A DNA stretch of 64,000 bases from positions 930,001-994,000 of the forward strand of contig OZ241910.1 in the NCBI GenBank assembly GCA_965203755.1, read 5' to 3'. The translations under genes and the position numbers were made by a program. Positions within the stretch are counted from its first letter, which is position 1. Every line of letters starts with the position of its first letter. Below the pieces are notes generated by a model. That model saw nothing but the letters and a program-made list of their open reading frames with translations, did no database searches and was not told the origin of the DNA. The DNA comes from UBA6055 sp965203755. Its GTDB lineage: Bacteria; Chloroflexota; Anaerolineae; Aggregatilineales; Phototrophicaceae. This document shows positions 16,614 through 25,726 of this stretch, piece after piece.

Positions 16614-17951
16614 ATGAAAAACGCATTGCTTGGCGCTGTACTGCTGTTCATACTGGGCTTTAGCCTGGTTCAGGCGCAAGACAGCATGTATGAAGGCATT
16701 GACCCAAGCGGTCAAACCGTCGACTATTGGCATCAGTATTCCGAAGACAGTTCGCAGGACAATACCATGTCAGCCCTCATTGCCGACTTCAACCGCAGCA
16801 ATGAATATGGCATCACAGTCGAAGCCATTCATCAAGGTCATTATGGCACCATTGAAGACCTGATGAACACGGCGATTCTGTCGGGCGAACTGCCCAACCT
16901 GGTGGCCGGATACGCCAATGCCGTCGCCGGCTGGGCGAACGAAGGCTTGGTGGTCGATATTGAAGGGCTGCTCAATGACCCGCAATGGGGCTTTTCGGAT
17001 GAGGAGCAAAGCAAGCTCAACTTCAACCTGCTGGACGTCAACAAGCTCGATTTCGCCCCCTTTAATGGCATGCGCGTCGCCTGGGCCAATCAGAACTCGC
17101 TGAACGTTTTTTACACCAACCTCGATGTTGTCGAAGCGCTGGGGTTCGAGCGCCGCGTGCCGGCGACCTTGGCCGAGTTCGAGGCGATCTCATGCGCCGC
17201 CGGCGCCAGCGATGCCTATCAGGGCTATCCCCTGGACACCGGCGCATCCCACTTCGAGAGCTTTGTCGCCGCGCACGGCGGCGCGATCTTTGATAACGAG
17301 GCGGGCGAATACATCTTTGAATCCGATGCCGTCGCCGCCGCCCTAGAACTGTTCACCCGCATGCTGGAGAACAACTGCGCTTATCTCTTTGCCGAACGTT
17401 ACCAGAACACGGGCGATTTTTCGCAAGGCATCACGCCCTTCGCCGCCGGCAGTTCCGCCGGCATTCCATTTGTCACCGCGGATGCGGCGACGGCTGAAAT
17501 GACCGATGAATGGGTCGTCACGGCTTTCCCGGGCGCTGAAGCCGTCGGCGCCACCATCCAGCTTTTCGTTCCCAGCCAAGCCATCCTGACGGCGGCGCCC
17601 GAACAGGAACTGGCGACCTGGCTCTTTGTCAAATATCTGGCAGGCCCCGCGGCGCAGCTTGCCTGGTCGGGTTCAACCGGCTACTTCAGCATCCGCACCG
17701 ATATTGAAGTCACGGCCGATGATTTCACCGAGCCGCGCATGCCTTACGAACGTTTCGTCGAAGTGCAGGGCATCTTGACCGATGAAAACGTAAGTGTTTA
17801 TTCATCCCCCGGCCTGCCCAGCTACAGCGCCGTCCGCGGGATTGTTCCAAACACCATCGCCGAAGTCGTCAATGGCGATGCCGAAATCGCCGCCGCGCTC
17901 GCCGAGCTTAATGAAGAAGCCGGCGAACTGCACGCCGACCTCGACAGCTAA
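16614..17951 (+). CDS. Extracellular sugar-binding protein of the ABC transporter
   Basis: A family 1 solute-binding protein has a signal peptide at the very start (MKNALLGAVLLFILGFSLVQAQ). The mature part opens with the typical strand VDYWHQYS and an ALIADFNRSNEYGITVE lobe. No lipobox cysteine is seen after the signal. ATG 16614 is preceded by AAAGGAG at good distance; the longer frame from 16488 lacks a signal sequence and is rejected. The gene stands last in the cluster, after both permeases, whereas binding-protein genes are usually first; its own ribosome-binding site and the 125-base gap may give it separate control. A terminator-like hairpin follows. Confidence 0.92.
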   Translation: MKNALLGAVLLFILGFSLVQAQDSMYEGIDPSGQTVDYWHQYSEDSSQDNTMSALIADFNRSNEYGITVEAIHQGHYGTIEDLMNTAILSGELPNLVAGYANAVAGWANEGLVVDIEGLLNDPQWGFSDEEQSKLNFNLLDVNKLDFAPFNGMRVAWANQNSLNVFYTNLDVVEALGFERRVPATLAEFEAISCAAGASDAYQGYPLDTGASHFESFVAAHGGAIFDNEAGEYIFESDAVAAALELFTRMLENNCAYLFAERYQNTGDFSQGITPFAAGSSAGIPFVTADAATAEMTDEWVVTAFPGAEAVGATIQLFVPSQAILTAAPEQELATWLFVKYLAGPAAQLAWSGSTGYFSIRTDIEVTADDFTEPRMPYERFVEVQGILTDENVSVYSSPGLPSYSAVRGIVPNTIAEVVNGDAEIAAALAELNEEAGELHADLDS

Positions 17952-17966
17952 TCACAGCTTCAGCCA

Positions 17967-18002
17967 GGAAGGACCTCTGTCAGCCGACAGGGGTCTCCTT
18001 CC
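17967..18002 (+). terminator. Hairpin after the sugar transporter operon
   Basis: The arms GGAAGGACCTCTGTC and GACAGGGGTCTCCTTCC pair with a small bulge around the loop AGCC. The long G+C-rich stem follows the binding-protein stop by about 15 bases. The T-run after it is poor. Confidence 0.6.
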
Positions 18003-18090
18003 ACTTATGCTTAGCAACCGCTTCGCTATCCTAACAGTCCAGCGTGAACGAAAGGTCTAAAAATTCTAATGAAAAGATAAGATTCGCTAT

Positions 18091-18119
18091 TTGACCCGTT
18101 TCAGATTCTATGTTATATT
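18091..18119 (+). promoter_or_regulatory. Sigma-70-type promoter of rho
   Basis: TTGACC at 18091-18096 and TATATT at 18114-18119 are separated by exactly 17 bases. Transcription would begin near 18126, leaving an untranslated leader of about 200 bases before the rho start. Confidence 0.7.
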
Positions 18120-18327
18120 TGGCTCGAAAGTTCATTTTTCCACCATTTTACCTGTCAACAGCATGAATGTGGAATGTCAAACACCTCGATTGATGCAGCG
18201 TTTGCGCGTGTTTTTCCATTGAATCATCAGGGATTTGCAGCCCATAAGCAAAGCATGAACGAACAGGAGACAGTGCGGCGCATCATACCTTGCCTCGGCC
18301 GCACCGGAGTATGCCAGGATAAACCTA

Positions 18328-19596
18328 ATGAATATCGCTAAACTCGAAACAAAAACGCTTCCCGAATTACGCACGATGGCGCGCGACCACAACGTCCCTC
18401 GCTTCAGCCGCCTCAAAAAACAGGACCTCATCATCGGGCTGCTCCGTCAGGAAGCCGTCCGCAAAGGGAATGAACTGCGCGGCGGCGTGCTGGAAGTGAT
18501 TGACGACGGCATGGGCTTCTTGCGCGCCGAAGGGTATTTGCCGGGCAAGAACGATATTTATGTCAGCCAAACTCAAATCAAGAAATTCAACCTGCGTACC
18601 GGTGATATGGTCATCGGGCAAGTCCGCCCGCCCAAAGACACCGAACGCTATTTTGGACTGCTGCGCGTGGACGCGGTGAACGGACTCAATCCGAACGAAG
18701 TCAGGCACCGCGCCTACTTTGAACGTCTGACGCCGATTTTCCCGGAAGTGCGTTTTAATCTGGAGACTTTGCCGCGGATCATGTCCACCCGCATGCTGAA
18801 CCTGATCTCACCGATTGGCTTTGGTCAGCGCGGGCTGATTGTATCCCCGCCCAAAGCCGGCAAAACCACCATCCTCAAGGACATCGCCAACGCCATCAGC
18901 ACCAATTATCCCGAAGTGCATTTGATGATCGCGCTGATTGGGGAACGGCCCGAGGAAGTCACCGACATGGATCGTTCGGTTGATGCCGAAGTCATCGCCT
19001 CTACTTTTGATGACCCGGTGCATCATCACGTCCGCGTGGCCGAAATGGCGCTTGAACGCGCGAAACGTCTGGTCGAGGTCAAACGTCATGTGGTGATGAT
19101 GGTCGATAGCATCACTCGGCTGGCGCGCGCTTATAATCTGGTCGTGCCTACCAGCGGCCGCACCCTTTCCGGCGGTCTTGACCCTTCGGCGATTCATCCG
19201 CCCAAACGGCTGTTTGGCGCTGCCCGCAATGTGGAAGAGGGCGGCAGCCTGACCATCGTCGCCACCTGTCTGGTCAACACCGGCAGCAAGATGGATGATG
19301 TGATTTACGAAGAATTCAAGGGCACCGGCAACATGGAACTGCACCTTAGCCGCAAGCTGCAGGAACGCCGCATCTTCCCCGCCTTTGATATTGACCAATC
19401 GTCCACCCGGCGCGAAGAACTGCTCTTGGGCCCCGATGTGCTGCAACGGGTCTACACGATGCGCCGGATGTGGTCGCACCTGGCAGAGCAGCCCGAAGGC
19501 ATCACCGGCGCCACCGAGCAGCTGCTGCAAAACTTCCGGCTCTATGACACCAACGAAAAGTTTCTCAACAGCCTGGCCGGCTCAAACGGGCGCTAA
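18328..19596 (+). CDS. rho: Transcription termination factor Rho
   Basis: Rho is a hexameric RNA-dependent ATPase that pulls RNA from paused polymerase. The N-terminal Rho-N helices (LPELRTMARDHNVPRFSRLKKQDLI is the family pattern) lead into the cold-shock-like RNA-binding domain with GMGFLRAEGYLPGKNDIYVS. The ATPase domain shows P-loop SPPKAGKTTILKDIA near residue 175, Walker B VVMMVDSITRLARAYN, the Q-loop/R-loop region GLDPSAIHPPKRLFGAARN and EEFKGTGNMEL. At about 420 residues it is a compact Rho without the insertions common in Actinobacteria and Bacteroidota. It has its own promoter and an intrinsic terminator downstream. Confidence 0.97.
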   Translation: MNIAKLETKTLPELRTMARDHNVPRFSRLKKQDLIIGLLRQEAVRKGNELRGGVLEVIDDGMGFLRAEGYLPGKNDIYVSQTQIKKFNLRTGDMVIGQVRPPKDTERYFGLLRVDAVNGLNPNEVRHRAYFERLTPIFPEVRFNLETLPRIMSTRMLNLISPIGFGQRGLIVSPPKAGKTTILKDIANAISTNYPEVHLMIALIGERPEEVTDMDRSVDAEVIASTFDDPVHHHVRVAEMALERAKRLVEVKRHVVMMVDSITRLARAYNLVVPTSGRTLSGGLDPSAIHPPKRLFGAARNVEEGGSLTIVATCLVNTGSKMDDVIYEEFKGTGNMELHLSRKLQERRIFPAFDIDQSSTRREELLLGPDVLQRVYTMRRMWSHLAEQPEGITGATEQLLQNFRLYDTNEKFLNSLAGSNGR

Positions 19597-19937
19597 AACA
19601 AGAGCCGAATCATTATTGAAGATCGCAGTTGACAGGATGAATCATCTGCGTTAAGCTGTTATCGTATCGGAAAACGCGCTGGATGCCATTGATGAAGCTG
19701 ACATGCTGTTCCACCTGCTGTTGCGTCACGTTATCCCAAGATAGTCGTGCGGTGGAGCGCTGCTAGTTCATCAATGAGTTGAATTGAGCAGAAACCTAAT
19801 TGCCCCGTTGCGACACGGGGCTTTTTTATTGTCCGTTTTGAATCCGCCGCCCGCAAGCGGCCGCTGGTCAAACAAGAGCAAAACGGAATGCGGCATCCAT
19901 ATCGAGCTTGTCGGCGCGCGGAAGAAAGAGCCTGGCT
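19597..19937. other. Gap between rho and the siroheme operon
   Basis: It contains the rho terminator at 19802-19827 and the leader of the siroheme genes. No gene, repeat or clear promoter is seen elsewhere in it. Confidence 0.45.
19802..19827 (+). terminator. Intrinsic terminator downstream of rho
   Basis: GCCCCGT (19802-19808) and ACGGGGC (19815-19821) form a 7-bp stem with loop TGCGAC, followed by six T. This is the clearest Rho-independent terminator in the window. Confidence 0.85.
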
Positions 19938-20600
19938 GTGTTTGATTTCATCGGTGGATATCCAATTCTGCTTAACTTGCGAAACAAGCCGGTCGCTGTG
20001 GTCGGCGGCGGCGGGGTCGCCGCGCGCAAGGTCAAAGGTCTGCTGGCATCCGGCGCGCGGCCGCTGGTGATCAGCCCGGCGCTGACATCCGACCTGCAAG
20101 CGATGGCGGCCGCAGGGAAAATCCAATGGATTCAGGCAAGGTACCGGCGCGGCATGCTGAATGGCTCTATGCCGGTCTTGGTGATTGCGACCACTGACGA
20201 CGCGCGGGTCAATCAAACTGTGGCGCAGGATGCACATCGAATCCGCGCCTTGGTCAATGTCGCCGATGGCGGCCGCGATGACAGCGACTTCAGCAATATG
20301 GCGCTCATTCATCAGCCGCCGCTCACCATTGCTCTGACGACTCATGGCACATCGCCGACGCTGCTGCGCCAGCTTAAAGCCCGGCTGACCGAAGCCCTTG
20401 GCGATGAATACGTCATCCTGTCGAGTTGGCTGGGGGAAATCCGCCAGCCGCTCAAAAGCGAGATCGATGCGCCAGCGGAGCGGCGGCGAGTGTATCGGCA
20501 GATTGTGGAATCTGATGTGCTGCCGCTCTTGCGAAGCGGCAAATCGGAGCAGGCCCGGCGGGTTTTTCAGCGAATTATTTTTGAAGGCAGTTCTCAATGA
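19938..20600 (+). CDS. Precorrin-2 dehydrogenase / siroheme synthase N-terminal-type protein
   Basis: This enzyme would oxidise precorrin-2 to sirohydrochlorin with NAD+, as in the N-terminal part of CysG, SirC or Met8p. It begins with the typical PILLNLRNKPVAVVGGGGVA nucleotide-binding segment and AARKVKGLL. It continues with VIATTDDARVN and LVNVADGGRDDSDFSNMA, where the family has NVxDxP...F. A GTG at 19938 after AAGAAAGAG is taken as start, with TTG 19908 as an alternative. The stop overlaps the next start (ATGA). No C-terminal methyltransferase is fused; that activity is encoded two genes later. Confidence 0.88.
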   Translation: MFDFIGGYPILLNLRNKPVAVVGGGGVAARKVKGLLASGARPLVISPALTSDLQAMAAAGKIQWIQARYRRGMLNGSMPVLVIATTDDARVNQTVAQDAHRIRALVNVADGGRDDSDFSNMALIHQPPLTIALTTHGTSPTLLRQLKARLTEALGDEYVILSSWLGEIRQPLKSEIDAPAERRRVYRQIVESDVLPLLRSGKSEQARRVFQRIIFEGSSQ

Positions 20601-21928
20601 GCGGCATTGCGCTGGTTTTAGCCGGGCATGGCTCGCATATCAGCCCGAACACCGCCGGCATCGTCTGGCGCTGCGTCGACCGTCTGCGCCGCTGGGCTGT
20701 CGCCGCCGAAATCACAGCCTGCTTCTGGAAAGAGCCGCCTTCCTTCCGCCATGCGCTGGATACGATCACCGCCCGGCAAGTGGTGATTGTGCCGGTCTTC
20801 ACCGCGCAGGGATATTTCACGCAGACCGTCATTCCGACTGAAATGGGCCTCGGCAGCGGCGTCACCGTCAAGTCGGGCAAGACCATCTGCCTCGCGCCCG
20901 GCATCGGTGAACATCCCCTGCTGGAGAAAATCGTTTGGCAGCGCGTGCAGGATGTCCTTATCAGCCAAAAGCTCCCATTGACCGAAACGGCGGTCGCTGT
21001 CATTGGCCATGGCACCCGCCGCAATCGTCACAGCCGCGGCGCCGCGCGGCGTCAGGCGCGGCTCATCCGCCGGCGAACGCAGGTGCGCGAGGTGGTTGAT
21101 GTTTATTTGGATGACGAGCCGGATATTCCCAGCATCTATCGATCCACCCGCGCCAAAAACATTATCGCCCTGCCCTATTTTCTGGCAAGCGGGTCGCATG
21201 TGACCGTGGATGTGCCGCAGGCATTAGGCTTGTCACAAAACAGCTTCCCCGAACGCATCAAGGGGCGCGATGTCTTTTACACCAAGCCGGTCGGCAGCGA
21301 TGAGACGCTGTGTTCCGTGATTTTGGAATTGGCGCGCGATACTGGCCTGCCCTTTGAGATCAAGGAAGGCGGCGCCTGGTCGGGCTTCCCAAAAGCCGGC
21401 CGAAGCAGCCTGCTGCGGGCGCTTGAACATGGCCGCGCGCTCCAGTTTGGTCAAGTGACGGTCAATCGCAGCAAAGCATGGCATACAGATGATGCCGGCG
21501 GCAGCGCCGCTCTGTCATCACCGGCGGCCTTGCGGGCATTCGTGCGGGAAGCCCCTTTCCGCCCCTTGCCAACCAGCGGCGATTTGCCCGGCGGCTGGCA
21601 TGTTGACCTTCAGCATCCACAGCAGGCCCATGCCGTCATCGAAACCATTTACCCGACGCTTGTCGCCGATTGGGCGGCGCAGAAGAACGGCAGCTTCGCC
21701 GCCGAATCACTTGCCGCGACCGCCGCGCGGCAGACTGGGATGTTCAAGGACATACACCGGCTGCCGGCCGGCGTGATTGAGCATGCGATTGAAACGGTCT
21801 GCGGCCGATGTATTCGCCAGCCCGCCTGGTGGGATGGAAAAGCCGCCGATGATGCAGAAACGCCTTGCAAATCAGCTTGCAGCAGCTGGCTTTCGACTGC
21901 CAAGCGACTGGGAGACCAAGCAATATGA
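20597..21928 (+). CDS. Two-domain CbiX/SirB-like chelatase with C-terminal cysteine-rich domain
   Basis: Two CbiX-like halves are fused: the first with VLAGHGSHISPNTAG near residue 7, the second with VIGHGTRRNRHS near residue 134, each offering the metal-binding histidine of class II chelatases. The remaining 150 residues form a separate domain ending in CGRC...CKSAC, four cysteines that could hold an iron-sulfur cluster. This plan resembles the Deinococcus DR2241-type protein. In this operon the likely task is inserting iron into sirohydrochlorin to give siroheme; cobalt cannot be excluded. ATGA overlaps join it to both neighbours. Confidence 0.82.
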   Translation: MSGIALVLAGHGSHISPNTAGIVWRCVDRLRRWAVAAEITACFWKEPPSFRHALDTITARQVVIVPVFTAQGYFTQTVIPTEMGLGSGVTVKSGKTICLAPGIGEHPLLEKIVWQRVQDVLISQKLPLTETAVAVIGHGTRRNRHSRGAARRQARLIRRRTQVREVVDVYLDDEPDIPSIYRSTRAKNIIALPYFLASGSHVTVDVPQALGLSQNSFPERIKGRDVFYTKPVGSDETLCSVILELARDTGLPFEIKEGGAWSGFPKAGRSSLLRALEHGRALQFGQVTVNRSKAWHTDDAGGSAALSSPAALRAFVREAPFRPLPTSGDLPGGWHVDLQHPQQAHAVIETIYPTLVADWAAQKNGSFAAESLAATAARQTGMFKDIHRLPAGVIEHAIETVCGRCIRQPAWWDGKAADDAETPCKSACSSWLSTAKRLGDQAI

Positions 21929-22719
21929 GCAGCGGAAAAGTTTATCTGGTCGGGGCCGGCCCGGGCGACCCCGACCTCATCACCCGCAAGGGGCTGCGCC
22001 GCATTCAAACCGCGGATGTCGTCATCTATGATCGGCTCATTCCAGTCGAACTGCTGGATGAAACCCGGCCTGACGCCGAGCTTGTCGACGCCGGCAAGCA
22101 AGCCAGCGAACATCGTCTGGAGGTCATCAATGCCACGCTGCTTGACCGCGCCTTAAAGGGCAAGCAAGTCGTTCGGCTGAAAGGGGGCGACCCGCTTGTA
22201 TTCGGGCGCGGCGGCGAAGAAGCGCTGGCCTGCCGCCATCATGGCATTGACTTTGAGATTGTCCCCGGGATTTCCAGTTCCTATGCGGCGCCAGCCTATG
22301 CCGGCATCCCGCTCACCCACCGTTTCCTTAGCAGTTCGTTCACCGTCATCACCGGGCATGAAGACCCGTCCAAAGCCGAGACGAGCATTCATTATCCGGC
22401 GCTCGCCCAAATCGGCGGGACTATCGTCATTCTGATGGGGGTCAGATGCCTGGCTGATATCACCCGGCGACTCATCCGGCACGGGCTTGACGGGCAGAAG
22501 CCGGCCGCCATTGTTGAATGGGGAACGACCCGGCGCCAGCGCACCTTGACCGCCAAGGTCGAGACGATTGCCCAAACCGCGCAGGACCATCACATTCAGC
22601 CGCCGGCCATCACAGTGATTGGCGAAGTGGTCGCTTTGCGCGGGCAGGGCATGCAGTGGTTTGATCTGCCGGCGGCGGATATCGCCAGCCCGGGTCAAGC
22701 CATGCCTGAAAACCTGTAA
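21925..22719 (+). CDS. cobA: Uroporphyrinogen-III C-methyltransferase (SUMT)
   Basis: The enzyme makes precorrin-2 by two AdoMet-dependent methylations of uroporphyrinogen III. Family signatures are VYLVGAGPGDPDLITRKG at the N-terminus, VVIYDRLIP, and the second AdoMet motif LKGGDPLVFGRGGEE near residue 85. GIPLTHR and GVR segments are also present. About 264 residues is the usual length of a free-standing SUMT. The ATG overlaps the chelatase stop (ATGA at 21925-21928), ruling out the longer frame from 21865. With its neighbours it gives the full route from uroporphyrinogen III to siroheme. Confidence 0.95.
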   Translation: MSSGKVYLVGAGPGDPDLITRKGLRRIQTADVVIYDRLIPVELLDETRPDAELVDAGKQASEHRLEVINATLLDRALKGKQVVRLKGGDPLVFGRGGEEALACRHHGIDFEIVPGISSSYAAPAYAGIPLTHRFLSSSFTVITGHEDPSKAETSIHYPALAQIGGTIVILMGVRCLADITRRLIRHGLDGQKPAAIVEWGTTRRQRTLTAKVETIAQTAQDHHIQPPAITVIGEVVALRGQGMQWFDLPAADIASPGQAMPENL

Positions 22720-22743
22720 GCTGTTTATAAAATGGAAAGGCGA

Positions 22744-24993
22744 ATGATGAACACTTGGAAAGAGCGACTCAAGCAGCAAATACCAGCCGATGCGGCGCAT
22801 CTGATTGACACCTTTGAAGCCCAGATTGAACTCCGCCGGCAAGGCAAGCTGGACGAAAAAGTCTTTGCTGAATCGCGGCTTCGCAAAGGCATCTATGGAC
22901 AGCGATACGATAACGGGCAGCGGCATGATGGCGTCCGCACCCGTGAACTGGCTTATCCTTCTGGCGATTTGGTCAAGGGGCCGGACACGCTTTGGGATGC
23001 GCCCGGCATGCAGCGCATCAAGATTCCCTATGGCGGCTTAACAGCCGAACAGCTGGAGACGCTGTCCGAACTCGCTGATGAGTATGCGGATGGCATCCTG
23101 CACATCACCACCCGCCAGGACATTCAACTGCACTATGTCCACATCGACGACACGCCGGATCTGATGCGCCGTCTGGCGGCGGTTGGCATCACCACGCAGG
23201 AGGCCTGCGGCAACTCCGTCCGCAACATCACCGCCTGCGTTCTGGCCGGCGTATGCCATGATGAAACCTTTGACGTCAGCCCCTATGCCGATGCCCTGAC
23301 GCAATTCCTGCTCGGCCATGACGACGTGCAGGATTTCGGGCGCAAGTTCAAAATCGCCTTTTCCGGCTGTGAAGGTCATGCCTGCGGCCTGGTCAAAATG
23401 CACGACCTCGGCCTGCTGGCGCGGACGCGCGAGGTCGGCGGTGAGCTCCAGCGCGGCTTCACAGTGTTTGTCGGCGGCGGCTTGGGGACGGTGCCGCATC
23501 AGGCGAAAACGCTGACTGATTTCGTCAGCGAAGAGAAGCTGCTGCCGCTGGCGCAGGCGGTCGCGCGGGTCTTTGCGCGGCTTGGTGAAAAGAAGAATCG
23601 CAACCGCGCCCGCCTGAAGTTCCTGGTCGCCAAGCTCGGCATTGATGAATTTCGCCGCTTGGTGCAGGAAGAGCTCGAAATTCTCCCGCATGACGAACGG
23701 CACACCGCCTATCTCGACGACTTGCAAGACTTCGCTTATGGGCCGGCCAAAGCCGGCCTGGCGCTGAATGGCGCGCCCTTGCCGGCCGGATTTGAAGATT
23801 GGTATCGCAGCAACAATTACCGTCAGGCTCAAGCTGGCTACAGCGCGATTACGCTCCATGCGCCGCTTGGCGATTTCACCGCGCGGCAAGGATTCCAGCT
23901 GGCGGATATCGCCCGCCGTTATGTCGGTGACCATATCCGCTTCTCGGTTGAGCAGAATATCGTCCTGCGCTGGGTGGCGGATGCCGATTTGCCGGCCATT
24001 TACCGCGAACTGCTTGATATCGGCCTGGGGGATTCGGGCGCCGGCACCATTCTCGATATCACCTCTTGCCCGGGCACCGATACGTGCAAGCTGGGCATCG
24101 CATCGTCGCGCGGCTTGACCGGCGAACTGCGGGCGCGCCTGACTGAACGCATCCACCGCCTGCCTGATGCCGTGCGCGAACTCAAAATCAAAGTAAGCGG
24201 CTGCTTCAATTCCTGCGGTCAGCATCATGTCGCCGATATCGGCTTCTTTGGCAACAGCCGCCGCTCTGGCAATCATAAAATGCCGCACTTTCAGGTCGTG
24301 CTGGGCGGGCAATGGCATGAAAACGCCGGCAGCTATGGTTTGGCGGTTGGGGCTGTGCCGGCGAAGTCGGTTCCCGATGTCCTTGAGACGCTGACGCGGC
24401 GCTATGTCGCTGAACGCGGGGCGGATGAGAATTTCCAGGCTTGGGTCAAGAACCTGGGGCGCAAAGCAATCAAAGCCATGCTCCAGCCGTATATGAAACT
24501 GCCGCGCTTTGAAGAAAAGCCGGCGTACTTCAGCGATTGGGGCGATTCGCGCGTTTATACGATTGATGACATTGGCGTCGGGGAATGCGCCGGCGAGGTG
24601 GTGTCGCTTTTTTCGATGGAAATCGCGAAAGCCGAATCGTCTCACTTCGAGGCATTGGTGGCTTTGGACGAGGGCAATTATGCCCAAGCCGATCAACAGG
24701 CATACCAAGCGATGATTTTGGCTGCCCGCGCCTTGGTACGCACTCAATATATTGATGTCGGCGATGATTACAGCGTCATTGTCAGCGAGTTTCGCCGCCG
24801 CTTCTATGACACCGAACTGGTCTATGACCGCTTTGCCAAAGGCAAGTTCGCCCGCTATCTGTTCAAGCGGCACAGCCAGCCGCCGGCGGCGGTCAGCGAA
24901 GACGATGCCCATCGGATGATTGACGAAACCCAACTGTTTATCGAAAACATTCACAGCGCCGAACAGCGCATCAACGGGGTGATTGTCAGTTAG
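22744..24993 (+). CDS. Siroheme/[4Fe-4S] sulfite or nitrite reductase with C-terminal extension
   Basis: The enzyme is a six-electron reductase of the ferredoxin-sulfite/nitrite type with two ferrodoxin-like and two siroheme-binding domains. The cluster/siroheme ligands are CPGTDTC (about residues 442-448) and CFNSC (about 487-491). The N-terminal half has GNSVRNITAC and KIAFSGCEGHACG. Residues beyond about 600 form an extra helical region not needed for catalysis, resembling a HEPN-type domain (EIAKAESSHFEAL, AYQAMILAARALV). GGAAAGG precedes ATG 22744/22747; ATG 22732 is also possible. Sulfite and nitrite cannot be separated by eye. The siroheme genes immediately upstream supply its cofactor. 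Confidence 0.92.
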   Translation: MMNTWKERLKQQIPADAAHLIDTFEAQIELRRQGKLDEKVFAESRLRKGIYGQRYDNGQRHDGVRTRELAYPSGDLVKGPDTLWDAPGMQRIKIPYGGLTAEQLETLSELADEYADGILHITTRQDIQLHYVHIDDTPDLMRRLAAVGITTQEACGNSVRNITACVLAGVCHDETFDVSPYADALTQFLLGHDDVQDFGRKFKIAFSGCEGHACGLVKMHDLGLLARTREVGGELQRGFTVFVGGGLGTVPHQAKTLTDFVSEEKLLPLAQAVARVFARLGEKKNRNRARLKFLVAKLGIDEFRRLVQEELEILPHDERHTAYLDDLQDFAYGPAKAGLALNGAPLPAGFEDWYRSNNYRQAQAGYSAITLHAPLGDFTARQGFQLADIARRYVGDHIRFSVEQNIVLRWVADADLPAIYRELLDIGLGDSGAGTILDITSCPGTDTCKLGIASSRGLTGELRARLTERIHRLPDAVRELKIKVSGCFNSCGQHHVADIGFFGNSRRSGNHKMPHFQVVLGGQWHENAGSYGLAVGAVPAKSVPDVLETLTRRYVAERGADENFQAWVKNLGRKAIKAMLQPYMKLPRFEEKPAYFSDWGDSRVYTIDDIGVGECAGEVVSLFSMEIAKAESSHFEALVALDEGNYAQADQQAYQAMILAARALVRTQYIDVGDDYSVIVSEFRRRFYDTELVYDRFAKGKFARYLFKRHSQPPAAVSEDDAHRMIDETQLFIENIHSAEQRINGVIVS

Positions 24994-25004
24994 GAGAGAA
25001 GAGC

Positions 25005-25592
25005 ATGACCGCAGCGCCCAAACGTCTTGGCGTCAAATTCAGCCTGAAGCCAAGTTCAAGGCTTCAGCCCAAGGACATTACGCCGATCTTCCAGCGCTGG
25101 ATTCAAGAGCATACGGTGGAAGGCATGCTGATTGATGTGATTGATTACAAACACGTTCATCAGGGGCCCAGCCTTATCTTAATCGCCGATGAGGGCGACT
25201 ATGCCTATGACCTTGGCGATGGACAAGCCGGTTTGCAGTACATTCGCAAACGAGCCATGCCGGCCTGTCTGCCGGATGCGCTGCGGCTGGTCTTCCGACT
25301 CGCTTTCATCGCCGCCCGGCGTTTGGAAGCCGACACCGAGCGCCGGCTGCGATTTGATTATGCCGCGGCGAAAATCAGCTTTCTTGACCGCCAGCGCTAT
25401 CGCAATCAGCCGGAGGTCTTTGACGGCATTCGGGCTGAACTGACGGCATTTCTGACGCAGCTTTACGACGATGAGATCGAACTGGAGCGGGTATATGATG
25501 ACCCGCGCCAGATTTTTGCGCTGCGCTGTCGGACCCAAAATCCAGATGTGGCTGCGGCGGACATCATCAGCCGGCTGCCGCGCGATTCATAG
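25005..25592 (+). CDS. Conserved-looking protein of unknown function, sulfite/nitrite reductase operon
   Basis: I do not recognise this 195-residue protein. It is soluble, with a mixed alpha/beta N-terminal half (SLILIADEGDYAYDLGDG) and an arginine-rich helical C-terminal half (RLAFIAARRLEADTERRLRFDY). No cysteine cluster or known catalytic motif is present. It starts 11 bases after the reductase with a strong AGGAGAG ribosome-binding site, so it is the last gene of the siroheme operon and may help that enzyme. A regulatory or assembly role would be a guess. Confidence 0.6.
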   Translation: MTAAPKRLGVKFSLKPSSRLQPKDITPIFQRWIQEHTVEGMLIDVIDYKHVHQGPSLILIADEGDYAYDLGDGQAGLQYIRKRAMPACLPDALRLVFRLAFIAARRLEADTERRLRFDYAAAKISFLDRQRYRNQPEVFDGIRAELTAFLTQLYDDEIELERVYDDPRQIFALRCRTQNPDVAAADIISRLPRDS

Positions 25593-25726
25593 CCGCGCTC
25601 ATCGCCAAGAACGGGGCCGGCAGAAAAAAGCAAACCCTGTCGGCGGCGAAAACCACCCGTGCAACCAGCCGCGCAATCGGTTATAGTTTTAGGCATCACA
25701 TTCTGAACCTTTTGGAAAGCTGAACG

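Larger units (their letters stand above)
17952..18327. other. Intergenic region: terminator, rho promoter and long rho leader
   Basis: No gene is seen. It holds the transporter terminator (17967-18002), the promoter at 18091-18119 and about 200 bases of presumed leader. Long leaders are used in other bacteria for autoregulation of rho by early termination; nothing in this sequence proves that here. Confidence 0.5.

Noticed and set aside
18328..19596. Possible F1/V-type ATPase reading of the P-loop protein
   Set aside because: Rho-N helices, cold-shock-like domain and the Rho Q/R-loop segments are all present, so it is Rho.
23038..24954. Long open frame (638 codons) on the minus strand
   Set aside because: It lies fully antisense to the siroheme reductase, whose motifs are unmistakable; the frame is open because of high G+C codon bias.
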